A DNA stretch of 16,476 nt from Jatrophihabitans_A sp035248685. Its GTDB lineage: Bacteria; Actinomycetota; Actinomycetes; Mycobacteriales; Jatrophihabitantaceae. A program made the translations under genes and the position numbers. The stretch covers positions 1 through 16,476 of the forward strand of contig DATFHF010000051.1 of NCBI GenBank assembly GCA_035248685.1, written 5' to 3'. Positions 7,729 to 14,901 of the stretch are shown here, piece by piece (positions within the stretch are counted from its first letter, which is position 1; every line of letters begins with the position of its first letter). The notes beneath the pieces are model-generated. The model did no database searches. It was not told the origin of the DNA and saw only the letters and a program-made list of their open reading frames with translations.

Positions 7729-8579
7729 CGACCGCCACCCGGTGCCAGCAGTGGCCGGGCGTCGACCCGCGGCGGCACCGTCACTATGCCCACCAGATCC
7801 AGGCCGGTCTGGCTGGCACTGGGCCGCACGGTCACCGTGACGGCGCCGCCGGCTCCGGTATTCACCGCGGTTACCACTCCGACCTCCAGGCCGGCGGCGT
7901 AGGTGGTCTTGCCGGCCGGCCCGGTGACCAGTCGGTCGCCGGGTCGCACGTCGACCCGGTCGGCCAGTGGGCTGGCGGTCATGCTGTCACTCCCCCGGCC
8001 GCTGGCCAGCAGCAACTGGCCGGACCGGACGTCACGCACGCCCACCCCGCTGGTCGGATCGGCGGCCAGCAACACCACCGAGGTGGTCGGGTACACCGCC
8101 ACCACCCGGCCGACCAGGCCGACGCCGTCGGTCACGCTCTGACCGGCCTGCACATGCTCCCGGCTGCCGGTATCCAGCGTGACCGTCCACTGGAATCCGG
8201 CGCCCGGACCGGTGGCAATCACCCGAGCCGGCATGATGTGCCACTGCTCGGAGTCGGCCTGAAGCTGGAGCGCGGACAGTCGACGGGCGGTGGCCGCGTC
8301 CGTCCCGGCCGCCGCCAACTGCCGCTGGAGATCCCGATTGCTCTGCTGGAGCCGGGCGATCTCGCGCCGGTTGCGTCCGACATCCGGGATGCCTTGGACG
8401 AACCGGCGAACCGGGCCGATCACCGAGTCGGTGCCTCGGTACAGCGAGCCGAGGGCGCCGGTGGCGCCGCCGCGGGCTTCGGCCAGCGAGCCACCGGTGA
8501 AGTCCAGGCTCAGGAAGAGCAGTGCCAGCACCGTCAGGGCCAGGGCCGACAGTTGCTGCCGGCGGGTGAGCCTGCGCAT
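7725..8579 (-). CDS. mreC: Rod shape-determining protein MreC
   Basis: A 284-residue protein with a short basic start, one transmembrane helix (about 9-26), a coiled-coil segment (about 68-112, rich in Arg, Leu, Gln and Glu) and an extracytoplasmic beta-barrel-like domain from about 115 onward. Within it, the segments VGLVGRVVAVYPTTSVVLLA and the GDRLVTGPAGKTTYAAGLEVG pattern fit the MreC family. MreC forms filaments outside the membrane that activate PBP2. The ATG at 8579 is 31 nt after the mreB stop, and AGGT lies 9 nt before it as a modest ribosome-binding site. The stop overlaps the mreD start. A GC-rich hairpin at the mreB stop may lower expression of mreC relative to mreB. Confidence 0.93.
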   Translation of the reverse strand: MRRLTRRQQLSALALTVLALLFLSLDFTGGSLAEARGGATGALGSLYRGTDSVIGPVRRFVQGIPDVGRNRREIARLQQSNRDLQRQLAAAGTDAATARRLSALQLQADSEQWHIMPARVIATGPGAGFQWTVTLDTGSREHVQAGQSVTDGVGLVGRVVAVYPTTSVVLLAADPTSGVGVRDVRSGQLLLASGRGSDSMTASPLADRVDVRPGDRLVTGPAGKTTYAAGLEVGVVTAVNTGAGGAVTVTVRPSASQTGLDLVGIVTVPPRVDARPLLAPGGGR

Positions 8580-8598
8580 GAGCTACCGACCTGACCAG

Positions 8599-8620
8599 CC
8601 GCCGCGCCGGTTAGCGGCGG
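8599..8620 (-). other. GC-only hairpin across the mreB stop codon
   Basis: CCGCCGC (8599-8605) and GCGGCGG (8614-8620) are perfect reverse complements with an 8-nt loop. The stem spans the mreB TAA (8613-8611) and the start of the mreB-mreC gap. There is no U-tract after it on the transcribed strand, so it is not a classical terminator. It could partly stop transcription, protect the mreB mRNA end or mark a processing site. Only the palindrome is seen directly; the role is inferred. Confidence 0.4.
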
Positions 8621-9660
8621 TGTCCATCGACGACGACCTTGTGCAGCGATTCGAACTGCTCGACGACGGTTGCGGTGCCCAACACCACCGAGTCCAACGG
8701 CCGTTCGGCCACCAGCACCGGAATGCCGATCTCGTGGTGCAGCCGCGCGTCCAAGCCACGCAACAGTGCGCCGCCGCCGGTGAGCACGATGCCCCGGCTC
8801 ACCAGATCCCCGGCCAGCTCCGGCGGGCAGCGGTCCAGCGTGCTGCGAACCGCGGAGATGATCCGTCCGATCGGACCGCCCATCGCGTGCCGCAACTCGT
8901 CGGCCGACACCGCGACGTTGCGGGGCAGCCCGGTAGCCAGGTCCCGGCCGCGGATCTCCGCGCGCATCGGGCCGGCGATCGGAAAGGCCGACCCGATCGA
9001 GATCTTGAGCTCCTCGGCGGTGCGTTCCCCGATCAGCAGCGAGAACTCGGTGCGGATGTGTTCGACGATCGCGCGGTCCAGCGCATCCCCGGCCACCCGC
9101 AGGCTGGTGCTGGCCACGATGCCGGCCAGTGCGATCACCGCGACCTCGGTGGTGCCGCCGCCGATATCGACCACCATGGAGCCGGCCGCCTGGCTGACCG
9201 GTAGGCCGGCGCCGATCGCGGCGGCCATCGGCTCGGAGATGATGTGCACCCGCCGGGCGCCGGCGGCGTAGGCCGACTCGCTGACCGCCCGTTGCTCGAC
9301 CGAGGTAATCCCGCTCGGCACGCACACCACGACCCGCGGTCCGGCGAAGGCACGCCGGCCGATCACCTTGCGGACGAAGTAGCGCAGCATCTCGGCGGTG
9401 GTGTCGTAATCTGCGATCACCCCGTCCTGCAAAGGACGAACCGCGCGGATGTGGCCGGGCGTGCGGCCGATCATCCGCTTGGCCTCGGCACCTACCGCCA
9501 CCACGCCGCGGGTGGTGGTGTCGATGGCTACCACCGACGGCTCGTTCAGCATGATGCCCCGACCGCGGGCGTAAACCAGGGTGTTCGCGGTACCCAGATC
9601 CACCGCCAGGTCACCACCGAGCAGGTCGCCGCCGAGCAGCGACATCGGGGTGAATGCCAT
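8611..9660 (-). CDS. mreB: Rod shape-determining protein MreB, bacterial actin
   Basis: A 349-residue cytoskeletal ATPase that forms membrane-bound filaments and directs the elongation machinery. The actin-fold nucleotide motifs are intact: phosphate-1 DLGTANT (21-27), phosphate-2 DIGGGTTE (165-172) and the late GGGALLRGLD segment for adenosine binding. Length is typical. I chose the ATG at 9660: AGAGG lies 13 nt upstream, which is loose. The ATG at 9645 gives 344 residues and is a real alternative. The frame is open upstream to 9861, but that extension is Arg/Ser-rich, covers the repeat array and lacks MreB features. A five-residue tandem duplication (LLGGD twice) sits just before the first beta strand. 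Confidence 0.95.
   Translation of the reverse strand: MAFTPMSLLGGDLLGGDLAVDLGTANTLVYARGRGIMLNEPSVVAIDTTTRGVVAVGAEAKRMIGRTPGHIRAVRPLQDGVIADYDTTAEMLRYFVRKVIGRRAFAGPRVVVCVPSGITSVEQRAVSESAYAAGARRVHIISEPMAAAIGAGLPVSQAAGSMVVDIGGGTTEVAVIALAGIVASTSLRVAGDALDRAIVEHIRTEFSLLIGERTAEELKISIGSAFPIAGPMRAEIRGRDLATGLPRNVAVSADELRHAMGGPIGRIISAVRSTLDRCPPELAGDLVSRGIVLTGGGALLRGLDARLHHEIGIPVLVAERPLDSVVLGTATVVEQFESLHKVVVDGHRR
9610..9639 (-). repeat. 15-bp tandem duplication encoding LLGGD-LLGGD at the MreB N-terminus
   Basis: Two adjacent 15-bp units (9625-9639 and 9610-9624) differ at only 2 of 15 bases, both in third codon positions. They encode LLGGD twice, directly before the DLAVDLGTANT strand. Typical MreB proteins have a single short segment here (for example FLGRDMAVDLG), so one copy looks like an added unit. 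The N-terminus of MreB often contacts the membrane. Confidence 0.6.
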
Positions 9661-9891
9661 CGGAAACCGGCTACCTCTGCTCGCGAATGGACTGTCCTGA
9701 GACCGGCTGTTACCAGTGCGACTGATGTGACCGGGCACCATGATCGTAGAGGCGATGATGGCCAAAACCCGGTTGCGACTCACGTAAATCCGCCACCGCG
9801 AGTGGGCAGTTCTGGGACGAGTGGGCGGTTGCAAGTGACCACTCGTGCGCGAATCGCCCACTCGTGCCGGGCAGAGCTTTGGGTTGCCGGA
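9661..9891. other. Intergenic region between ndk and mreB
   Basis: This 231-bp stretch is the longest gene-free part of the window. It lies downstream of ndk and upstream of mreB, both on the minus strand, so it should contain the mreB promoter and possibly an ndk terminator. On the minus strand TACGAT (9753-9748) is the best -10-like hexamer but lacks a recognisable -35. The ndk-proximal half holds the symmetric repeat array at 9799-9864. I see no U-tract terminator, no conserved riboswitch and no convincing small gene. Confidence 0.5.
9799..9864. repeat. 66-bp imperfect palindrome: four CGAGTGG heptamers in dyad arrangement
   Basis: CGAGTGG occurs at 9799-9805 and 9818-9824; its reverse complement CCACTCG occurs at 9839-9845 and 9858-9864. 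Start-to-start spacings are 19, 21 and 19 bp, and all four are symmetric about 9831.5, the middle of the hexamer TTGCAA (9829-9834). Across the full 66 bp, 25 of 33 base pairs match. The best uninterrupted stem is ACGAGTGGGCG (9817-9827) with CGCCCACTCGT (9855-9865). It could be a multi-site operator for mreB, a hairpin ending ndk transcription, or a copy of a dispersed intergenic repeat. The geometry is seen directly; function is open. Confidence 0.75.
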
Positions 9892-10323
9892 TTACAAGTT
9901 CGGGAACCAGAGCCCGATCTCGCGCTCGGCCGAGGACAGCGAGTCCGAGCCGTGCACCAGGTTCTGCTGCACTGGCAGGCCCCAGTCCCGCCCGAAGTCG
10001 CCGCGGACGCTGCCGGGCAGCGCCGTGGTCGGATCGGTCGCTCCGATCAGCACCCGGAATCCCTCGACCACCCGGTGTCCCTCGATCACCGCGGCCACCA
10101 CCGGGCCGGAGGACATGAAGTCCACCAGTGGCTGGTAAAACGGCTTGCCGACGTGCTCGGCATAATGCCGGGCCAGCAGGTCTGCGTCGGCCAGCCGCTG
10201 CACGAGCGCCACGATCCGGTAGCCCTTGGCTTCAACCCGGGCCAGGATCTGCCCGGTCAGCCCCCGGGTCACCGCGTCCGGCTTGACCAGGATCAGAGTG
10301 CGTTCCACGGCTGCGTCAGTCAC
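9892..10323 (-). CDS. ndk: Nucleoside diphosphate kinase
   Basis: A 143-residue cytoplasmic enzyme that moves the terminal phosphate from ATP to other nucleoside diphosphates through a phosphohistidine. Family markers: ERTLILVKPDAV (7-18), RGDFGRD near residue 110, and the active-site segment NLVHGSDS with catalytic His124. Length is typical, with about five extra residues at the front. The start used is the GTG at 10323, which fits a leaderless transcript. A second GTG at 10308 would give the more usual start just before ERTLILVKPDAV and cannot be excluded. It follows the DUF4233 gene with a 50-nt gap and precedes mreB, the order known from Streptomyces. Confidence 0.96.
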   Translation of the reverse strand: MTDAAVERTLILVKPDAVTRGLTGQILARVEAKGYRIVALVQRLADADLLARHYAEHVGKPFYQPLVDFMSSGPVVAAVIEGHRVVEGFRVLIGATDPTTALPGSVRGDFGRDWGLPVQQNLVHGSDSLSSAEREIGLWFPNL

Positions 10324-10329
10324 CGCGCC

Positions 10330-10335
10330 AGCCTA
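10330..10335 (-). promoter_or_regulatory. Candidate -10 box (TAGGCT) for leaderless ndk
   Basis: On the minus strand TAGGCT, a TANNNT-type hexamer, ends exactly 6 nt before the GTG at 10323. No ribosome-binding site precedes that GTG, so an mRNA starting at the GTG is plausible. No clear -35 box is visible. If real, it also supports the longer ndk start over the GTG at 10308. Confidence 0.4.
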
Positions 10336-10373
10336 ACGGCAGCCCGCGAGCCGCCGAGACCGGACGAGCCAGG

Positions 10374-10817
10374 TCAGGAGATCAGCATCCGCCAGCCGGC
10401 CGGAGTGGCGAGCAACTGGTGCCTGGTGCGCAGCAGATACCACCAGAGCAGCAGGAAGAACACCACCACGATGGCAATGATCGGGATGAGCAGCACGGTG
10501 CCGATCACCAGCAGTTGCAGCACCGAACCGGCTCCGATCCCCCACCGCCGACGGAGCAAGAAGGCACCGGCCAGCAGCAGCACGGCCAGTCCGAGCAGCA
10601 GCCCGGTCTTGGTGCCGGACAGCCCGGACGAGGTTTGGGCAATGGCACGCGGAACCAGCAGCACCACGAACGCCTCCAGGCCGAGCAGCCCGGCCAGGCC
10701 GCCCCGGGTCGCCCGGTCGGCTCGGCGGATCCGTTCGGCGTCCGACGGCTCGGCCGGCTCCTGCTCGGCCGGCTCGTGCTCGGCCGGCTCCAACCCGGCC
10801 GGTTCCGGCTCGGTCAT
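10374..10817 (-). CDS. DUF4233 family membrane protein
   Basis: A 147-residue protein. The first ~28 residues are an acidic, proline-rich tail made of EPAE-type repeats; the rest is hydrophobic with three to four membrane helices (about 38-56, 70-88, 97-113 and 110-128, the last two perhaps one hairpin). The family is found in actinobacteria between folC and ndk, exactly as here, and has no assigned biochemical function that I know of. The ATG at 10817 overlaps the folC stop as ATGA, so it is probably translated with folC. The acidic N-terminus is encoded by a 15-bp tandem repeat and likely varies between relatives. Family assignment rests on context, size and topology. Confidence 0.85.
   Translation of the reverse strand: MTEPEPAGLEPAEHEPAEQEPAEPSDAERIRRADRATRGGLAGLLGLEAFVVLLVPRAIAQTSSGLSGTKTGLLLGLAVLLLAGAFLLRRRWGIGAGSVLQLLVIGTVLLIPIIAIVVVFFLLLWWYLLRTRHQLLATPAGWRMLIS
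10749..10808 (-). repeat. Four-unit 15-bp tandem repeat in the DUF4233 gene
   Basis: Four consecutive 15-bp units begin at 10749, 10764, 10779 and 10794, with cores CTCGGCCGGCTC, CTCGGCCGGCTC, CTCGGCCGGCTC and CCCGGCCGGTTC on the plus strand. They encode the EPAE-x repeats of the N-terminal tail. The unit length keeps the frame, so copy number could change by slippage without breaking the gene. Confidence 0.8.
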
Positions 10818-12211
10818 CGCTGCTCCGCCGGCAACAGCAACGTCCTGGCCTCACCGGCGGTTACCACCGAGCCGGTGACCAGCACCCCGGAGCCGGAAAG
10901 CACCCCGTCCGCACTGTCCTCGGCCAGCTGCACGGCGGTGGAGATCGCATCGTCCAGCCTGGTCTCCACCACCACCCGGTCCGGCCCGAACACCTGGACG
11001 GCCAGCGCGGCCAGCTCGTCGGCGGGCATCGCGCGCGGCGAGCCGTTCTGCGAGACCACCACCTGGTCGAGTACCGGCTCCAGGATCTCCAATACCGACC
11101 CGGCGTCCTTGCCGGCCAGCATGGCCAGCACGCCGACCAGCTGCCGGAAGTCGAAGCCGTCCGCCAGCGCCTGGACGGTGGCCGTCATGCCGGCCGGGTT
11201 GTGGCTGGCATCGACCAGCACGGTCGGCGCGGAGCGAACAGCCTCCAGCCGGCCCGGCGAGCGGACCGCGGCGAAGGCGGCCCGGACGATGTCGGCATCG
11301 ATCGGCCCGGTCTGCGCACCGGCGCCGAAGAAGGCTTCCACCGCGGCCAGCGCGCAGGCGGCGTTCTGCGCCTGATAGCCGCCGTGCAGCGGCAGGAAGA
11401 CCTCCTCGTACCGGCCGCCCAGCCCTTGCAAGGCGAGCAGTTGGCCGCCGACCGCCAGCGCGCGCTCCAGCACCCCGAACTCCAGGCCCTCCCGGGCCAC
11501 CGCGGCGCCGACCTCCACCGCGCGGCGGGCTAGCTCGGTGGCCGCCTCGGCGGGTTGGGCGGCCAGGATCGCCGAGCAGCCGGGATGGATGATGCCGGCC
11601 TTCTCCCGCGCGATCTCGGCGAGCGTGTCGCCCAGGTACTCGGTGTGGTCCAGGCCGATCGGGGTGATCACCGCGACCTCGGCCACCAGCACGTTGGTGG
11701 CATCCCAGGCACCACCCATGCCGACTTCGACCACCGCGACGTCCACCGGGGCATCGGCGAAGATCGCCAGTGCCAGGCCGGTCACCGCCTCGAAGAAGGT
11801 CAGCGGGATGTCGGAATCACCGTCCACCAGCTCGAAGTACGGCGCGACCTCGGCGTAGCCATCGGCGAAGGCCCGGTCGGTCACCGGCTCGCCGTCGAGC
11901 ACGATCCGTTCGGTCAGCGAGGACAGGTGCGGGCTGGTGTAGCGGCCGGTGCGCAGCCCGAACCCGCGCAGCAACTCGTCCACCATCCGGGCCGTCGAGG
12001 TCTTGCCGTTGGTACCGGTCAGGTGGATCGCCCGATAGCTGCGCTGCGGCTCACCCAGCAGGTCCAGTAACCGCTCGATTCGATGCCGGGACGGGCTGAT
12101 CTTCGCCTCGCCCCAGCGCGCCAGCAGTGCGGCTTCGGCCGCCCGGCGCCGATCGGCATCCAGTTGCCGGCCGGTGGGACGCCGGTCACCGGCCGGTGGC
12201 CGGTCGGTCAT
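10814..12211 (-). CDS. folC: Folylpolyglutamate synthase / dihydrofolate synthase
   Basis: A 465-residue Mur-ligase-like enzyme that adds glutamate to dihydropteroate and to reduced folates using ATP, retaining folates in the cell. The P-loop TGTNGKTST (65-73) is intact, followed by the TGRYTSPHLSSLTERI segment typical of FolC, the central GMGGAWDATN motif, and the C-terminal VLVDASHNPAGM motif of the glutamate ligase domain. The first ~27 residues form a short, Arg-rich extension. The ATG at 12211 overlaps the valS stop as ATGA, and its stop overlaps the DUF4233 start. The valS-folC pair is a common actinobacterial arrangement. Confidence 0.96.
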   Translation of the reverse strand: MTDRPPAGDRRPTGRQLDADRRRAAEAALLARWGEAKISPSRHRIERLLDLLGEPQRSYRAIHLTGTNGKTSTARMVDELLRGFGLRTGRYTSPHLSSLTERIVLDGEPVTDRAFADGYAEVAPYFELVDGDSDIPLTFFEAVTGLALAIFADAPVDVAVVEVGMGGAWDATNVLVAEVAVITPIGLDHTEYLGDTLAEIAREKAGIIHPGCSAILAAQPAEAATELARRAVEVGAAVAREGLEFGVLERALAVGGQLLALQGLGGRYEEVFLPLHGGYQAQNAACALAAVEAFFGAGAQTGPIDADIVRAAFAAVRSPGRLEAVRSAPTVLVDASHNPAGMTATVQALADGFDFRQLVGVLAMLAGKDAGSVLEILEPVLDQVVVSQNGSPRAMPADELAALAVQVFGPDRVVVETRLDDAISTAVQLAEDSADGVLSGSGVLVTGSVVTAGEARTLLLPAEQR

Positions 12212-14847
12212 GGTGCCGGCGGCAGGGCGGCCAGCGCGGCTTCGATCCGGTTCAGGTCGGCGGCCGCCGCCGCGTTGCGCTCCCGGATCGAGGCCACCAC
12301 TTCCGGTTTCGCGTTGGCCAGGAACTGGTCGTTGGCCAGCTTTCGGCCGGTCTGGTCGAGCTCCTTTTGGGCAGCCAGCTGGTCCCGGGTCAGCCGGGCC
12401 CGCTCGGCCGTCACGTCGATAGCAGTCGACAGATCCAGCTCTATCCGGACACCGGTGCCGGTGGTCAGCTCGGCGGTCGGGCTGAAACCGACGCCCGGTT
12501 CAGCCAGCCGCAGCAACGATCGCAGTTCGGTCGCAAACTCCGAGATCCCGCTCAGCCGGGCCGGAATCCGCTGGCTCGGCTTGACTCCCTGGTCGCTGCG
12601 GAACCGGCGCACGTCTAGCACCACCGACTGGAGCCGGCTGATCGCCTGCTCGGCCGCCTCGTCAAACCGGCTGGTGTCGGCCTGCGGCCAGGCCGCGATC
12701 ACTAGCGACTCACCGCCGGTCAGCTCGGTCCAGAGCGTCTCGGTCACGTACGGGGTCAGCGGGTGCAGCAGTCGGAGCAGGCCGTCCAGCACCTCGCCGA
12801 GCACCCGCCGGGTGGTCGGCGCGCTGCGCTCGTCGGCCAGCGACACCTTGGCCAGTTCCAGGTACCAGTCGCACACTTCGTCCCACGCGAAGTGGTAGAG
12901 CAGGTCGGCGATCTTGGCGAATTCGAACTCGGCGTACAGCCGCTCGACCTCGACGATCACCCGGTTCAGCCGGGACACGATCCAGGCGTCCGCACCGGTC
13001 AGCCCGGCCGGTAACTCACCCTCGACGCCGGCGCCGTTCAGCAGCGCGAACCGGGTCGCGTTCCACAGCTTGTTGCAGAAGTTTCGTGAGGCTGCGACGT
13101 TCTCTTCCGAGATCGGGACGTCGGCACCGGGATTAGCGCCCCAGGCAAAGGTGAACCGCACCGCGTCGGTGCCGTAGGCATCCATCCAATCCAACGGATC
13201 GATGGAATTGCCTTTGGATTTCGACATCTTCTTGCCGTAGCGGTCGCGGAGCATGCCGTGCAGAGCCACCGTCTGGAACGGCACCGCGTCCGCCGGTCCA
13301 CGATCGGCCATTGCGTACAGGCCGAACATCATCATTCGGACCACCCAGAAGAACAGGATGTCGTAGCCGGTGACCAGCACGGTGGTCGGATAGAACCTCG
13401 CCAAATCCACGGTCTGCTCCGGCCAGCCCAGGGTGGCGAACGGCCATAGCCCGGAAGAGAACCAGGTGTCCAGCACGTCCTCGTCCTGGGTCCAGCCGGC
13501 CGGCGGCTCTTCGTCCGGTCCGAGGCAGCGCATCTGCCCGTCCGGTGAGTACCAGACCGGGATCCGATGGCCCCACCAAAGCTGCCGGCTGATGCACCAG
13601 TCGTGCAGGTTGTCCACCCAGCCGAAGTAGCGACTTTCCATCTCCGGCGGGCTGATTCGCACCCGACCGTCCCGCACCGCGTCGCCGGCCAGCTGGGCCA
13701 GCGGTCCGACCTTGACGTACCACTGCAGCGACAGCCGGGGCTCGATCGGCTCACCTGACCGCTCGGAATGCCCGACCGAGTGCAGGTAGGGCCGGCGCTC
13801 GGCCACGATCCGGCCCTGTTGGGACAGCCGTTCCCGAACCGCCACCCGAGCCTCGAACCGATCCATGCCGTCGAACTCGGTACCGGTGCCGGTGATCCGA
13901 CCTTGTTCATCCATGATCGAGATGAACGGCAGGTTGTGCCGCTGCCCGATCTCGAAGTCGTTCGGGTCGTGCGCCGGGGTCACCTTCACCGCCCCGGTGC
14001 CGAACTCCGGATCCACGTGGGCATCGGCAATGACCGGGATCCGCCGTCCGGTCAAAGGCAATTCCAGCTCGGAACCGATCAGCTCGCGGTAACGCTCGTC
14101 GTCCGGATGCACCGCCACCGCGGTGTCACCCAACATGGTCTCGACCCGGGTAGTGGCCACCACGATGGACGGACCGTCCTCGGACCCGTACCGGATCGAG
14201 ACCAGCTCGCCGGACACTTCGCGATGGTCGACCTCGGCGTCGGACAGCACCGATTGCAGTTGTGGCGACCAGTTCACCAGCCGCTCAGCCCGGTAGATCA
14301 AGCCGTCGTCATAGAGCTTTTTGAACATGGTTCGCACCGCGCGGGACAACCCCTCGTCCATGGTGAACCGCTCGCGGGACCAGTCCACGCTGTCACCGAG
14401 CCGGCGCATCTGGGCCAGGATTGCACCGCCGTACTCGGCCTTCCACTGCCAAACCCGGTCGATGAAGGCCTGCCGGCCGAGCTGACGCCGATTGACCCCC
14501 TCCGCGGCGAGCTGGCGTTCGACCAGGGCGTGCACGGCGATGCTGGCATGGTCCATGCCGGGCAGCCATAACGTCTCCAGGCCCTGCATCCGGGCGCGCC
14601 GGATCAGCGCGTCGATCAGGGTGTGCTCAAAGGCATGGCCGATGTGCAGGCTGCCGGTGACGTTAGGCGGCGGGATGACGATGGTGTATGGCGTCTTGTC
14701 CGAGCCGGCCTCGGCGGTGAAGTACCCACGCTCGACCCAACGCTGGTACAGCGGACCCTCTACCGTGCCGGGGGCATAGCTGGTCGGCAGGTCGGTGGCC
14801 GCCGGACGGCTCTGGCCGGCGTCGGTGGTGCTGGGCGCGTGGGTCAC
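12208..14847 (-). CDS. valS: Valyl-tRNA synthetase
   Basis: An 879-residue class Ia aminoacyl-tRNA synthetase that charges tRNA-Val. The catalytic Rossmann fold carries HIGH at 68-71 (within PPPNVTGSLHIGH) and KMSKS at 540-544. Between them is the editing (CP1) domain with TTRVETMLGDTAVAVHP and the GTGAVKVTPAHDPND segment, used to hydrolyse Thr-tRNA-Val. The anticodon-binding helical domain follows, and the C-terminal ~70 residues form the coiled-coil tRNA-binding arm. The start is GTG at 14847 with AGGA 8 nt upstream; no other plausible start lies nearby. It is 54 nt after the ArsR-type gene on the same strand. I see no T-box leader in that gap. Confidence 0.97.
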   Translation of the reverse strand: MTHAPSTTDAGQSRPAATDLPTSYAPGTVEGPLYQRWVERGYFTAEAGSDKTPYTIVIPPPNVTGSLHIGHAFEHTLIDALIRRARMQGLETLWLPGMDHASIAVHALVERQLAAEGVNRRQLGRQAFIDRVWQWKAEYGGAILAQMRRLGDSVDWSRERFTMDEGLSRAVRTMFKKLYDDGLIYRAERLVNWSPQLQSVLSDAEVDHREVSGELVSIRYGSEDGPSIVVATTRVETMLGDTAVAVHPDDERYRELIGSELELPLTGRRIPVIADAHVDPEFGTGAVKVTPAHDPNDFEIGQRHNLPFISIMDEQGRITGTGTEFDGMDRFEARVAVRERLSQQGRIVAERRPYLHSVGHSERSGEPIEPRLSLQWYVKVGPLAQLAGDAVRDGRVRISPPEMESRYFGWVDNLHDWCISRQLWWGHRIPVWYSPDGQMRCLGPDEEPPAGWTQDEDVLDTWFSSGLWPFATLGWPEQTVDLARFYPTTVLVTGYDILFFWVVRMMMFGLYAMADRGPADAVPFQTVALHGMLRDRYGKKMSKSKGNSIDPLDWMDAYGTDAVRFTFAWGANPGADVPISEENVAASRNFCNKLWNATRFALLNGAGVEGELPAGLTGADAWIVSRLNRVIVEVERLYAEFEFAKIADLLYHFAWDEVCDWYLELAKVSLADERSAPTTRRVLGEVLDGLLRLLHPLTPYVTETLWTELTGGESLVIAAWPQADTSRFDEAAEQAISRLQSVVLDVRRFRSDQGVKPSQRIPARLSGISEFATELRSLLRLAEPGVGFSPTAELTTGTGVRIELDLSTAIDVTAERARLTRDQLAAQKELDQTGRKLANDQFLANAKPEVVASIRERNAAAAADLNRIEAALAALPPAP

Positions 14848-14901
14848 CCTTCAAATCCTACGGATGCCCACCGCGCGGATTTCCGGCCGGCCGGCGTCGT
14901 T

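Noticed and set aside
7193..7738. N-terminal extension of the PBP2 frame upstream of 7192
   Set aside because: The extension lies over mreD in another frame and is Gly/Arg/Ala-rich without PBP features. The ATG at 7192 gives the normal membrane anchor and couples to the mreD stop.
9661..9861. Upstream extension of the MreB frame to 9861
   Set aside because: It would add 67 residues not found in MreB and translate the repeat array. The ATG at 9660 gives the normal length.
9799..9864. Repeat array as a CRISPR
   Set aside because: The units are 7 to 11 bp and arranged head-to-head around a dyad, without equal-length spacers or cas genes.
9244..10878. Plus-strand open frame of 544 codons over mreB, ndk and DUF4233
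   Set aside because: It crosses three well-supported minus-strand genes and an intergenic repeat, which is typical of a GC-driven open frame and not a gene.
14848..14901. Possible T-box or attenuator before valS
   Set aside because: The gap is only 54 nt, with no specifier stem, no T-box consensus and no terminator; only short GC palindromes (CCGGCCGGCCGG at 14883-14894).
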